Origin: JBKPNX01 sp046732855
GTDB lineage: Bacteria > Pseudomonadota > Alphaproteobacteria > Geminicoccales > Geminicoccaceae
DNA length: 64,000 bases
Assembly: GCA_046732855.1 (NCBI GenBank)
Contig: JBKPNX010000110.1
Span: forward strand, 62,001 to 126,000
Reading direction: 5' to 3'
The position numbers were made by a program, and so were the translations under genes. Positions 9,477 to 17,765 of this stretch are shown one piece after another; the first letter of the stretch is position 1; every line of letters begins with the position of its first letter. The notes beneath the pieces are model-generated. The model did not search any database. It was not told the DNA's origin and saw nothing but the letters and a program-made list of their open reading frames with translations.

Positions 9477-10538
9477 ATGGCGGTAGCATTGGTGTTGAGC
9501 GGCGGCGCCCCGGTCTTGACCTTTATGGCGGGCGCCCTGGTCGCGTTGGATGAGCGCGATGTCAAGTTCGACGTCATCTCGGCGTCCGGCGCGGGCATGC
9601 TGGTCGGCCTTCTTTACGCGGCTCCCCCGGGCGGCCCCGGCAAGCGCCGGGAGGCTCTCAAGAACACCATCTCCATGGGCGTAGCGGACGAGATCTACGA
9701 CCGCTTCCCGATAAACTTCAAAGTGTTTCACAAGCCCGGGCTTCTCGCCGATGCGTATCGGCAATGGCTCAGGTTGTTTACACCGCTCCGGTTCGCCGAT
9801 CCTCACGTTCAGCGCTACGTGACCGATTGGTGGACGCTGGCCTTCGCCACCCTCAGCCCGAGCAGTCTCGACCCGAGCAGCCTCGGGCTGTGCGCCCATG
9901 CACCCTGGGTCGAAGAGGTTGTCGATTTCGCGCGCCTGAAGAACTTCGAGGGCGACTTCTTCATCAATGCCTACAATCTGACCGTCAACAAGATGGAGAT
10001 CTTTCACAAAGAACAGATCACTGCCGATCACTTTCGCGCCGCTCTGGCGTTCCCGTTCATCTATCCGCCGTATGAGCTCAACGGCAATTTTTACATCGAA
10101 GGTTCCGCGATCGATCCGATGAATTTTGAGGGATTGGTGAAACACATGGGGACCAAGAAGCGGCACGCCGTTCTGGTATTTGACATGATGGGCGCCAAGA
10201 AGCTGATGATTCGCAAGCCGCGCAACCTTTATGACGCCTGGGTGCAGGCGATCATGGTGCCTCTTGCCGAGATCTCCAAGGATGACCTCGAGGTGTTCCA
10301 GCACAAGTACCAGCCCAAAACAAACATGGACCTGGTGCACATCTCCTTAACCAAGCACGTGCCGGAGAACCATTGGCCCTACGTGCTCGATTGGTCTTAC
10401 AGCAATCTCGCCTCGCTGTACGAATTTGGCTATCGGGCCGGCGTCGCGTGCTACAAGGAAAACCCGAAGCTGTTCACCGAGGGCGCTGAGGCGCATCATC
10501 AGGCGAAGGAGGCGGCGAAGTCGGAGGCTGCGGCCTGA
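9477..10538 (+). CDS. Patatin-like protein with altered catalytic motifs
   Basis: A 353-residue protein with the patatin order of motifs: an N-terminal LVLSGGAP turn, a nucleophile elbow region DVISASGAGMLVGLLYA, and a late YIEGSAIDP segment where the dyad Asp-Gly would be. Aligned with the usual DVIVGTSAGALNAALYA pattern, the catalytic Ser position is Gly and the Asp of DG[GA] is Glu. It may be inactive, or a neighbouring Ser (35 or 37) may serve. GGGAG lies ahead of the ATG. I recall similar SxSGAGM patatin-like proteins in other alphaproteobacteria, so this looks like a subfamily rather than decay. Substrate unknown. Confidence 0.72.
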   Translation: MAVALVLSGGAPVLTFMAGALVALDERDVKFDVISASGAGMLVGLLYAAPPGGPGKRREALKNTISMGVADEIYDRFPINFKVFHKPGLLADAYRQWLRLFTPLRFADPHVQRYVTDWWTLAFATLSPSSLDPSSLGLCAHAPWVEEVVDFARLKNFEGDFFINAYNLTVNKMEIFHKEQITADHFRAALAFPFIYPPYELNGNFYIEGSAIDPMNFEGLVKHMGTKKRHAVLVFDMMGAKKLMIRKPRNLYDAWVQAIMVPLAEISKDDLEVFQHKYQPKTNMDLVHISLTKHVPENHWPYVLDWSYSNLASLYEFGYRAGVACYKENPKLFTEGAEAHHQAKEAAKSEAAA

Positions 10539-10610
10539 ATGCGACTGTGGCTGTCGCCTCGAATTGGCGATAGCGCGCGTTTGAGGCCCGACTTCTGCGG
10601 ATAGAGCAGC

Positions 10611-11336
10611 TCAGCTAGATCCAGGTGTCGCTTTCGGCCCTTCCGCTCGCTGCAGGACCGCGAGGCCGATCGGCCGACCGCCGAACTCGACCATGGCATC
10701 GAGCAGACAGTTCCACATGTAACTGGCCGAGGCCGAGTCGCCGAGCAGGTGGAAGGCCGGCAGCTCGCCGAGATCGCCCCGGATGACCACGCAGTTGCTG
10801 CGCGCGACCGGGGTCTGCGCGATGCTGAGGTCGGCAAAACGGCTCAGGCGGAGGTCGACCCCGCAGAGCTTCGCCAGTGTCGCGCTCGCATGCTCACCCG
10901 TCAGGGCGAACCAGAAGTGGCTGTCCTGGCGCGGCGCCAGATAGCAGCCATCCGCCTGATCGAGGGACCAGGCGCGCTCGAGCCCATGGATCTGGCCGGC
11001 GTCGTCGCGCAACGGCGCGAGGATCAGGACCTCGGTCAGGGCGAGGACCGCGGCGATCCCGCCGTCGGCCTGACGGATCGCCTGGTTCGGCACGGTCAGC
11101 TCCACCCCCTGCGCCTCGAGCGCCGGGATCACCTTGCGCCCCTTGAAGCCGCTCCGGGGCAGGACGCAGAGGTCGGCGAGCCCGAGGCGGGCGGCAGCCG
11201 CGCTCTCGTCGAACTCGCCGTACTGAAGCGCGACCAGCCCGCCGTTGATCTCCACAAAGCGCGCGCCGTGCGACAGCAGCTGCCGATGGACGAAGCTGCG
11301 CCGCGGCAGACCAGTCGGTGGAGGGGTCATGCTCAT
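10611..11336 (-). CDS. Sarcosine oxidase gamma-subunit (SoxG)-like protein
   Basis: A 241-residue protein resembling the gamma subunit of heterotetrameric sarcosine oxidase and the folate-binding GcvT/YgfZ fold: a RSGFKGR segment near residue 65, and later a LSRFADLSIAQTPVARSNCVVIRGD segment and SYMWNCLLDA helix of the kind seen in SoxG. No soxA, soxB or soxD is nearby, so it is an orphan and may bind folate or act as a trafficking or assembly factor. It diverges from the creatininase-family gene at 11548 across 211 bases, which may share a promoter region. Start ATG at 11336; ATG at 11330 is an alternative. Confidence 0.6.
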   Translation of the reverse strand: MSMTPPPTGLPRRSFVHRQLLSHGARFVEINGGLVALQYGEFDESAAAARLGLADLCVLPRSGFKGRKVIPALEAQGVELTVPNQAIRQADGGIAAVLALTEVLILAPLRDDAGQIHGLERAWSLDQADGCYLAPRQDSHFWFALTGEHASATLAKLCGVDLRLSRFADLSIAQTPVARSNCVVIRGDLGELPAFHLLGDSASASYMWNCLLDAMVEFGGRPIGLAVLQRAEGPKATPGSS

Positions 11337-11547
11337 GACTGATTTGCGCGCGGGGCACGGGCAGCGTCAACGCTCGCCGCGCGGTACTTCCCCCGTGGGC
11401 GCTTCGCGTCAGCTCCCGGCAGCGTCGCGAGCAGAGGCTGGACGCCCGCGCGTCCCGCAGCGATGATCGCGCGCCGGAGCGAGGCGACCGGGCGACGTTC
11501 GCATCGGCGGGCGTCGTCGTGGCGCCGGGTATTGTCGGGGGGGAGCG

Positions 11548-12417
11548 ATGGGCGAGCGCAACATCTTCTACGAACGGCTGACCTGGCCGCAGATCCGCGC
11601 CGCGGCGCGGGACGACAAGGTGATCATCATCCCGTTCGCCTCGATCGAGCAGCACGGCCCGCATCTGCCGGTCGACGTCGACCTGCGGCTGGCGCGCGAG
11701 GTCTGCGAGCGCGCAGCTCGGCGTAACCCGAACTGTCTCGTGATGACGCCGATGGCGTTCGGCTTCGAGCCTCATCATATGGCCTGGTCCGGTACGATCG
11801 ACATCGACTGGGACGTGCTGATCCGCTACGGCGTGTGCGTCGTGTCCTCGCTCGCGCGCCACGGCTTCAAGCGCATCCTGCTCATCAACGGCCACGGTTC
11901 GAACCGGCCGATCATGGAAATGATGGTGCGTCTCGCCCAGGTGCGCCATCCCGAAATCCTTTGCGCCGGCCAGTCCTGGTTCGCGCTCGGCGCGGTCGCC
12001 GCGGCGTTCCAGCCCCTCCAGGAAAGCAACCACACGAGCCACGCCTGCGAGCTCGAGACCTCCGCCTATCTCGCGCTCGAGCCCGACCTGGTCGACATGA
12101 GCCAGGCCGTGGCGGACCATTCGTTCCGCCGCAGCCCGCACTTCTGGGCCGATCTCACCGGCAGGAAGCCCGATCCGGACTCGACAGTCCCGCTGGTCGC
12201 AATGGAGTATTTCGCGACGGGCTCGTACACCGGGGTGCGCGGCGATCCCTCCAAGGCAAGCGCGGCCAAGGGCGAAGCGGCGCTCGATGCCGCGGCCGAC
12301 GAGGTGGCGGCGATCGTCGAGGAGCTGCGGGCGCGTGAGATCATCCCGCCGCCCGATCACCACGAGGCCGACGTCAAGACGCTGCAGCGGCTCGCGGCCG
12401 CGGCCAGTGGGCGCTGA
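11548..12417 (+). CDS. Creatininase-family amidohydrolase
   Basis: A 289-residue metal-dependent amidohydrolase. The metal site is visible in IEQHGPHLPVDVD (Glu and His) and in the NGHGSN motif, plus a later CELETS segment carrying the metal Glu. Members hydrolyse creatinine, small formamides or cofactor intermediates. A strong GGGGGGAG site precedes the ATG. Divergent pairing with a SoxG-like gene suggests a creatinine/sarcosine-type substrate, but creatinase and sarcosine oxidase catalytic subunits are absent here, so that is inference only. Confidence 0.82.
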   Translation: MGERNIFYERLTWPQIRAAARDDKVIIIPFASIEQHGPHLPVDVDLRLAREVCERAARRNPNCLVMTPMAFGFEPHHMAWSGTIDIDWDVLIRYGVCVVSSLARHGFKRILLINGHGSNRPIMEMMVRLAQVRHPEILCAGQSWFALGAVAAAFQPLQESNHTSHACELETSAYLALEPDLVDMSQAVADHSFRRSPHFWADLTGRKPDPDSTVPLVAMEYFATGSYTGVRGDPSKASAAKGEAALDAAADEVAAIVEELRAREIIPPPDHHEADVKTLQRLAAAASGR

Positions 12418-12518
12418 ACACGAGATCCGTGCGGAGCGCACACGATGATCCGGCCAGCGGGGCCCGGGGCCACGCGCTCGAATGGTGCCAGAATCGTGAG
12501 TTGGTGCGCCGCACTTTC

Positions 12519-12607
12519 GTCATCGCGAGACCGCGCAGCGGTCGCGGCGATCCAGACTGCTCGCGTTTTGCTGGATCGCTTCGCGCCCTTCCGGCGCTCG
12601 CGATGAC
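12519..12607. repeat. REP/MITE-like palindromic element
   Basis: Two 37-base imperfect inverted arms (12519-12555 and 12571-12607) flank a 15-base loop. The outer ends read GTCATCGCGAG and its complement, and both arms meet the loop at CGATCCAG/CTGGATCG. This is the layout of the dispersed gtcattgcgag...ggattgcttcg repeats of many alphaproteobacteria. It ends only 26 bases before the predicted MFS start. Other copies were not found in this window. Confidence 0.75.
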
Positions 12608-12633
12608 AGCCATTATCACGCACCTTATTGCCG

Positions 12634-13899
12634 ATGCTGACCTCTAGGTGGCGGGTCCCGTTCGGGCCGCGAGCCGGCGACGCCGGGGGCACCGACCGGC
12701 CCGACAGCGCGTACGCCTGGTGGCGCCTGCTCGCCTCGCTCGCGCTCAGCACCATGGGCGGCATCGGCCTGTGGTCCGTAGTCGTGTCCCTGCCCGCGAT
12801 CCAGGCCGAGTTCGGGGTCGACCGCGCCGACGCTTCGCTCCCCTACACCGCGACCATGGTCGGCTTCGCGATCGGCGGCGTGCTGATGGGCCGCCTTGCC
12901 GACCGCTTCGGGATCGTCGTGCCCGCCGTGCTCGGCGGGCTCATGCTCGGCGTCGGCTACGTCGCTGCGGCGAGCGCGACCGCGCTCTGGCAGTTCATGC
13001 TCGCGCAGGCGCTCCTGATCGGCATGCTCGGCAGCTCGGCCACCTTCGGCCCGCTGGTCGCCGACGTGTCGCTCTGGTTCGTCCGGCGCCGCGGCATCGC
13101 GGTCGCGATCGTCGCGAGCGGCAACTATCTCGCCGGGACGCTCTGGCCGCCGCTGCTGCAAGCCGCGATCGAGGCAGTTGGATGGCGTCAGGCGCACCTC
13201 GGCATCGGCGTGCTGTGCGTTTTGACCATGCTGCCGCTGGCACTCGCCCTGCGCCGGCGGCCTCCGGTCGAGGATGCCGGCGTGCCGCTCAGCGCCCGCG
13301 CCCTGACAGATACCTTGCGCATGTCGCCGGCGACGCTCCAGGCGCTGCTCGTGGTCGCTGGCCTCTCGTGCTGCATCGCCATGTCGATGCCGCAGGTGCA
13401 CATCGTCGCCTACTGCGCCGACCTGGGCTACGGGCCGGCGCGCGGCGCCGAGATGCTCTCGCTCATGCTGGGTTTCGGGGTGGTCAGCCGCCTCGCCTCG
13501 GGCCTGATCGCGGACAAGATCGGCGGCGTCGGCACGCTCATCCTCGGCTCTACGTTGCAGTGCCTCTCGCTTCTTTTCTACCTGCCGTTCGACGGCCTCA
13601 CCTCGCTCTACGTCGTGTCCGCGCTGTTCGGGCTGTCCCAGGGCGGGATCGTGCCGAGCTACGCGCTGATCGTGCGCGACTACTTCCCGGCGCGCGAGGC
13701 GGGCGCGCGGGTCAGCCTGGTGCTTATGGCGACCGTCGCCGGCATGGCGCTCGGCGGCTGGATGTCGGGCGCGATCTTCGACCTGACCGGCTCGTATCGG
13801 GCGGCGTTCATGAACGGCATCGCCTGGAACCTGCTCAACATGTCGATCGCGTTCTGGCTGCTCCTCGGCCGCCTCCGCCCGTGCCCGGCGCCGGCCTGA
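12634..13899 (+). CDS. MFS transporter
   Basis: A 421-residue 12-helix major facilitator superfamily permease in the inner membrane. The signature loop between helices 2 and 3 is visible (GVLMGRLADRFG), and the C-terminal half has its own GLIADKIGG copy. Pattern and size resemble monocarboxylate- or oxalate/formate-type carriers, but the substrate is not determined. The start is uncertain: ATG 12634 has no good ribosome site, a TTG lies at 12628, and the first 30 residues are polar, so translation may begin further in. A REP-like palindrome lies just upstream. Confidence 0.82.
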   Translation: MLTSRWRVPFGPRAGDAGGTDRPDSAYAWWRLLASLALSTMGGIGLWSVVVSLPAIQAEFGVDRADASLPYTATMVGFAIGGVLMGRLADRFGIVVPAVLGGLMLGVGYVAAASATALWQFMLAQALLIGMLGSSATFGPLVADVSLWFVRRRGIAVAIVASGNYLAGTLWPPLLQAAIEAVGWRQAHLGIGVLCVLTMLPLALALRRRPPVEDAGVPLSARALTDTLRMSPATLQALLVVAGLSCCIAMSMPQVHIVAYCADLGYGPARGAEMLSLMLGFGVVSRLASGLIADKIGGVGTLILGSTLQCLSLLFYLPFDGLTSLYVVSALFGLSQGGIVPSYALIVRDYFPAREAGARVSLVLMATVAGMALGGWMSGAIFDLTGSYRAAFMNGIAWNLLNMSIAFWLLLGRLRPCPAPA

Positions 13900-14016
13900 C
13901 ACGACGGAGCGCAATCCCCGCTCGGCAAGCCCCGGGGTGCGCCGGCGCGTTCGGAAGGGGGCTGGACACCTGGCGGTCTGCAGATCACGCTGAAAACCAA
14001 TCGACGGGGAGCGCTG

Positions 14017-14283
14017 ATGAGCTGGCGTCGGATAGGGCTCGGCATTCCGGCGGTGCTTGCGGGGTGCGCTGCCCAGCCGCCGCCGGAGCCGCTCTACCTG
14101 TGGGAGGGGCACGTGGGCGGCGTGTGGTGCTATCATACCATCGCCGACCCGGACTGCTACTGGGCGCCGCTGCCCGATGAAGCGCATCGGCTGATCGCGA
14201 GCGCCCCCAACATCTACTTCGGCTGGCGGCCCCATCCGGCTCTCGAACCTGTGCCGGCACCGGTCGAGCCGACCCACGACTGA
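14017..14283 (+). CDS. Small predicted lipoprotein
   Basis: An 88-residue protein with a short basic start, a hydrophobic stretch and a lipobox (AVLAGC, Cys at about 17), so probably exported and lipid-anchored. The rest is rich in Trp, Tyr, Cys and Pro, including GGVWCYHTIADPDCYW, whose two cysteines could form a disulfide. GACGGGGAG precedes the ATG. No family recognised. Similar YxWCYxTLxxxDCY lipoproteins occur in alphaproteobacteria, but I cannot name one. Confidence 0.65.
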   Translation: MSWRRIGLGIPAVLAGCAAQPPPEPLYLWEGHVGGVWCYHTIADPDCYWAPLPDEAHRLIASAPNIYFGWRPHPALEPVPAPVEPTHD

Positions 14284-14372
14284 GCACGGCACCGACAATC
14301 AGTCCGGCCTGCCTCGACCGGGGCGACGTGGTCTCGATGTACCGGCATGGCTCCAGGTTGTAGGCCGCGCGC

Positions 14373-15797
14373 TCAGCTGAAACGCATCAGCAGGCGGACG
14401 AGCTTCCTGGTCCGCTCGCCGAACAGCTTCGGCGTGTAGTAGGCGCCGGCGGCGCGCTTCGAGGCCTCGCCAAAGGTCGGGTAGGGCGCGATGACCTGGG
14501 CCAGCGCGCCGATCTTGATGCCGTTCGCGATCGCCAGCACCCAGGGCTGGATCAACTCGCCGGCGCGTTCGCCGACGATGGTCGCGCCGTGAATGCGGCC
14601 GCGTCGGTCGACCAGCGCCTTGGCGAAGCCAGCAGTCTCCCGTTCAGCCTGCGCGCGATCGTTGTCGTCGAAATCCCAGCGAAGAGGTTCGACCGCGATG
14701 CCGCGCTCCTTCGCCCGTGCCTCGGTCAGGCCGACCTGGGCCAGCTCCGGATCGGTGTAGGTGACCCACGGCACGGCATGGTTCTCGACCTTGGCCGGCA
14801 GCCGGAAGAGGACGTTCTTGATCACCACGCTGGCGTGGTGCGCCGCCATGTGGGTGAACTGCAGGCCGCCCGTAACGTCGCCGATCGCGTAGACCCGCCT
14901 GTTGCTGGTGCGCAGGCGCGCGTCCACCTTGATGCCCGCTGCGCCGTACTCGATGCCGCCAGCCTCGAGGTCGAGACCCTCGACGTTGGCGCGCCGGCCG
15001 GCGGCCACCAACACATGGCTGCCGGTAATGCGCTGTTCGGCCTCGTTGTCCTCGATCATAAGCGCGATGCCGTTGCCGTCCCGCGCGACGCTGCGCACCC
15101 CGACCCGCTCGCGCAGGTCGATGCCCTCGGCGCGCAGCTGATCGTGCACCACCCGCACCGCGTCGGCATCGTCCTTGGGCAGGATCGACAAGAGCTCGAG
15201 GATGGTCACCCGCGCGCCCAGGCGCCGATAGGCCTGAGCCAGCTCGCAGCCGACCGGACCGCCGCCGATCACGACCATGTGCTCCGGCCGCTCAGTCAGC
15301 TCGAACACCGTCTCGTTGGTCAGGTGGGGTATTTCGGCGAGACCCGCGATAGGCGGCACGGCCGGGGACGAGCCGGTCGCGACCACGATCCGGCGCGCCC
15401 GAATGCGCCGGCCGTCCGCCTCGACCTCCTGCGGGCCGACGAAGCGGGCATGAGCGCGGATCACGTTCACGCCGAGCTTCTCGAAGCGCTCCTTGGAGTC
15501 GTGCGGCGCGATCGCCGCGATCACCGCTTTGACGTGGTCATGCACGCCGGGGAAGTCGATTGCCGGCTCATGGCCGTTGACGCCGAAGCGCCCGGCGGTG
15601 CGAATCGCGTGCGCGGCACGGCCCGCCGCGATCAGCGACTTCGATGGCACGCAGCCGTAGTTCAGGCAGTCGCCGCCCATCTTGCCCCGCTCGATCAGCA
15701 CGACCCTGGCGCCCATCTGGACCGCGCCGGCAGCGACCGCGAGCCCGCCCGAGCCCGCGCCGATCACGCACAGATCGGTCCGTATCGGTTCAGCCAT
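14373..15797 (-). CDS. FAD-dependent pyridine nucleotide-disulfide oxidoreductase, mercuric reductase/lipoamide dehydrogenase-like
   Basis: A 474-residue flavin disulfide reductase. The FAD motif GAGSGGLAVAAGA is at about 12, the redox pair is in GGDCLNYGCVPSK, the NAD(P)H motif is GGGPVGCELAQAYRRLG, and the second FAD motif AIGDVTGG is present. The C-terminal active-site segment reads APYPTFGE rather than the HPT of lipoamide dehydrogenase, and no N-terminal metal-binding domain or C-terminal Cys pair for mercury is seen, so a generic disulfide reductase is safer than merA. ATG 15797 follows an AGGAGAAG site. No mer genes are nearby. Confidence 0.85.
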   Translation of the reverse strand: MAEPIRTDLCVIGAGSGGLAVAAGAVQMGARVVLIERGKMGGDCLNYGCVPSKSLIAAGRAAHAIRTAGRFGVNGHEPAIDFPGVHDHVKAVIAAIAPHDSKERFEKLGVNVIRAHARFVGPQEVEADGRRIRARRIVVATGSSPAVPPIAGLAEIPHLTNETVFELTERPEHMVVIGGGPVGCELAQAYRRLGARVTILELLSILPKDDADAVRVVHDQLRAEGIDLRERVGVRSVARDGNGIALMIEDNEAEQRITGSHVLVAAGRRANVEGLDLEAGGIEYGAAGIKVDARLRTSNRRVYAIGDVTGGLQFTHMAAHHASVVIKNVLFRLPAKVENHAVPWVTYTDPELAQVGLTEARAKERGIAVEPLRWDFDDNDRAQAERETAGFAKALVDRRGRIHGATIVGERAGELIQPWVLAIANGIKIGALAQVIAPYPTFGEASKRAAGAYYTPKLFGERTRKLVRLLMRFS

Positions 15798-16271
15798 GCC
15801 CTTCTCCTGAGGAACCGTGCGCGGCAGATGCAGAAACGAGACCGCAATCCCCGCGATCGATCGCCCAGGCTGCCTCGCACAGCACACCCGAGACATATTC
15901 CACTGCAGAAACGCTGCAACTGGCTGTCGGCTCCAGGTTCGATGTCCTCGGTCTGGCCTTGCCCTCGGCCGCAGGGTGACTCACGTCCTCCTCTCGGCCG
16001 CGTGACCAAGCGGCGTCATGGCGCTGCGCACGGGCGGCTGTCTGCGGACGTCAAAGAATCCTGCCGCGCGACCGAGCGGTCCGAGGCGGGCGAATCCCCG
16101 TCATCCGGTGTAGATCGCCAGAGTCGAGCCGGACCATGCCGGCTCCTGTTCCGCCAATCGCCTGTGCTCGGCTGATACTTCGCAGTGAACCGCCGCTCGC
16201 GCCGGCACTGCGAACCATCACGATGTCGCAACGGTGCGCTGCCGCGCCGCCGGATGGCCCTGCAACGCGCG
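15798..16271. other. Intergenic stretch, no gene seen
   Basis: 474 bases between the leftward reductase start and the stop of the leftward NRDE gene. Only shadow frames with atypical composition occur; no tRNA, repeat or convincing terminator was recognised. Confidence 0.5.
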
Positions 16272-17117
16272 TTACTCCCGGGGTACGCGCAACGAGATTC
16301 GCTCGAATGGCGCCTCGCCCGGTCGGCCGTCGGCGAACTTCATGATCGGCAAGCCTACCTCTGGCAGCGCGATAAGGCAGCTGCTGAGGGTGCCGTAAGG
16401 GCCGTCGGTGACCACGGTCATCGCGCCACTCGGGGCGCCGTCCTCGGTCTCGCGCGCCGCCAGGAGCGCGATCCAGGCGTCCCAGTCATCGCGCGCCGGG
16501 TCAGGCGGCGGTGCGCTCCGAAACCGCGCCAGATAGCGTCGGATGCGCGCCGAGCTCAGGTCGTTGAGATCGCGCGCCGTGATCATCGACACGCCGGCCG
16601 GGAGCGGATGGCATTCGATCGCCGCTTCCCGAGCGGGACCGCCGATCGTGGCGCCCGGCAGCTGATGCGCAGCGGCCTCGCGCCACTCGCCGGTCGCGGT
16701 GCGAAAGGCGAACCCCGGCAGGTGGCCGGCGTGGCGGAGCCAGAATGCGTCCCGGTGGTCGGCGATGACCAGGTTGAATGGCCGGTAGGCGTGCGGGTCG
16801 AGGTCGCTCAGCGCCTGCGCGGCCGCCGCCGCATCGGCGTGATCGAGCGCCTCCAGCACCAGCTCGCCGCGCGAGCGCTTGCCCGCCACCGGTCCGAGCG
16901 TGCCGGTCCGGTTCAGCACGCCGGCGATCACGCCATAATCGTTGATGCCGAGCCAGCTGCCGCCGGCCTGCACGTCCAGGCCGGCCACGACCTCGGCGCG
17001 ATCGGGCCAATGCCGCGCGGGCGGACGGGCCGGGCGGCTCGCCAGCTCGTCGCGGTTGGCGGCGAGCACCAGGGGCCACGCCGCGCCGGGCCGCCTCAGG
17101 AGGACGAGAGTACACAT
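16272..17117 (-). CDS. NRDE/TANGO2-family protein
   Basis: A 281-residue protein beginning MCTLV with the ANRDE motif at about 20-24, followed by GGSWLGIND and the GVLNRTG turn, all typical of the NRDE family related to eukaryotic TANGO2. N-terminal Cys2 after Met removal is reminiscent of Ntn hydrolases, but activity is unproven; TANGO2 has been linked to haem trafficking and lipid metabolism. The start ATG at 17117 is fixed by the conserved MCTLV opening. It diverges from the DUF1476 gene at 17217. Confidence 0.82.
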   Translation of the reverse strand: MCTLVLLRRPGAAWPLVLAANRDELASRPARPPARHWPDRAEVVAGLDVQAGGSWLGINDYGVIAGVLNRTGTLGPVAGKRSRGELVLEALDHADAAAAAQALSDLDPHAYRPFNLVIADHRDAFWLRHAGHLPGFAFRTATGEWREAAAHQLPGATIGGPAREAAIECHPLPAGVSMITARDLNDLSSARIRRYLARFRSAPPPDPARDDWDAWIALLAARETEDGAPSGAMTVVTDGPYGTLSSCLIALPEVGLPIMKFADGRPGEAPFERISLRVPRE

Positions 17118-17216
17118 CGAGGCGCGCGAACCTCCCCGCGCTGGTCTGTCCGCCGTCGCACCATTATATTGGTGATGAGACGATCGGAACGACCACGTCA
17201 CCGCGAAGGGGCCGGC

Positions 17217-17537
17217 ATGACCACATTCAATGACCGCGAACGCCAGGAGGAGACCCGCTTCAAGCATCAGCAGGAGCTGGCTTTCAAGGCGCGCAACCGG
17301 GGCAACAAGATGTTCGGCTTGTGGGTCGCGCAGCAGCTGGGCCTGAGTGGCGAGGCGGCCGACAGTTACGCCAAGGACGTGGTCGTCGCGGATTTCGACC
17401 TGCCCGGCGACGAGGACATCCTCACCAAGGTGAGGGCGGATCTCGAGGGCAAGTCGATTGAGATCAGTAATCACCTTCTGCAAAAGCACCTGCGGGAATG
17501 TCGCGAGATTGCGGCGCAACAGATCAAGACCGGATAG
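17217..17537 (+). CDS. DUF1476 protein, F1-ATPase inhibitor zeta family
   Basis: A 106-residue all-helical protein with the family opening MTTFNDREQ-like (MTTFNDRERQEETRFKHQQE), the KMFGLWVAQQLGL helix and the C-terminal LRECREIAAQQI. DUF1476 proteins are confined to alphaproteobacteria; the Paracoccus member is the zeta subunit that blocks ATP hydrolysis by F1. The inhibitory N-terminal segment is present. GAAGGGG precedes the ATG. No ATP synthase genes are adjacent, which is usual. It is one of the best taxonomic markers in the window. Confidence 0.92.
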   Translation: MTTFNDRERQEETRFKHQQELAFKARNRGNKMFGLWVAQQLGLSGEAADSYAKDVVVADFDLPGDEDILTKVRADLEGKSIEISNHLLQKHLRECREIAAQQIKTG

Positions 17538-17765
17538 CGCCCGCGTGGCCCCGGGCTCCAGCCACGAGCCCCGCCAGCCTTACCGCGCCTGACCAGGAGC
17601 CGGCGACCACCGCCGTGGGTCCTCCACCGAACCTCCAGCTCAAGCGCCCGATGCAGCCCGCCGTGCCCGAAGTGGGTGGACCCAAGGGACCCGAGCCGAC
17701 CCGCTACGGCGACTGGGAACGCGGCGGCCGATGCACCGACTTCTGATCCCGCCCGCGCTCGCGTG

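Noticed and set aside
12625..14298. 557-codon leftward frame opposite the MFS gene
   Set aside because: Composition is His-, Arg- and Gln-rich as expected for the antisense of a membrane protein gene, with no recognisable domain.
14373..15797. Calling the flavin reductase merA
   Set aside because: It lacks the metal-binding N-terminal domain and C-terminal Cys pair, and no other mer gene is present.
16060..16130. Possible tRNA-like stretch (GCGAATCCCCGTC resembling a T-arm)
   Set aside because: No acceptor stem, D arm or anticodon arm could be paired around it.
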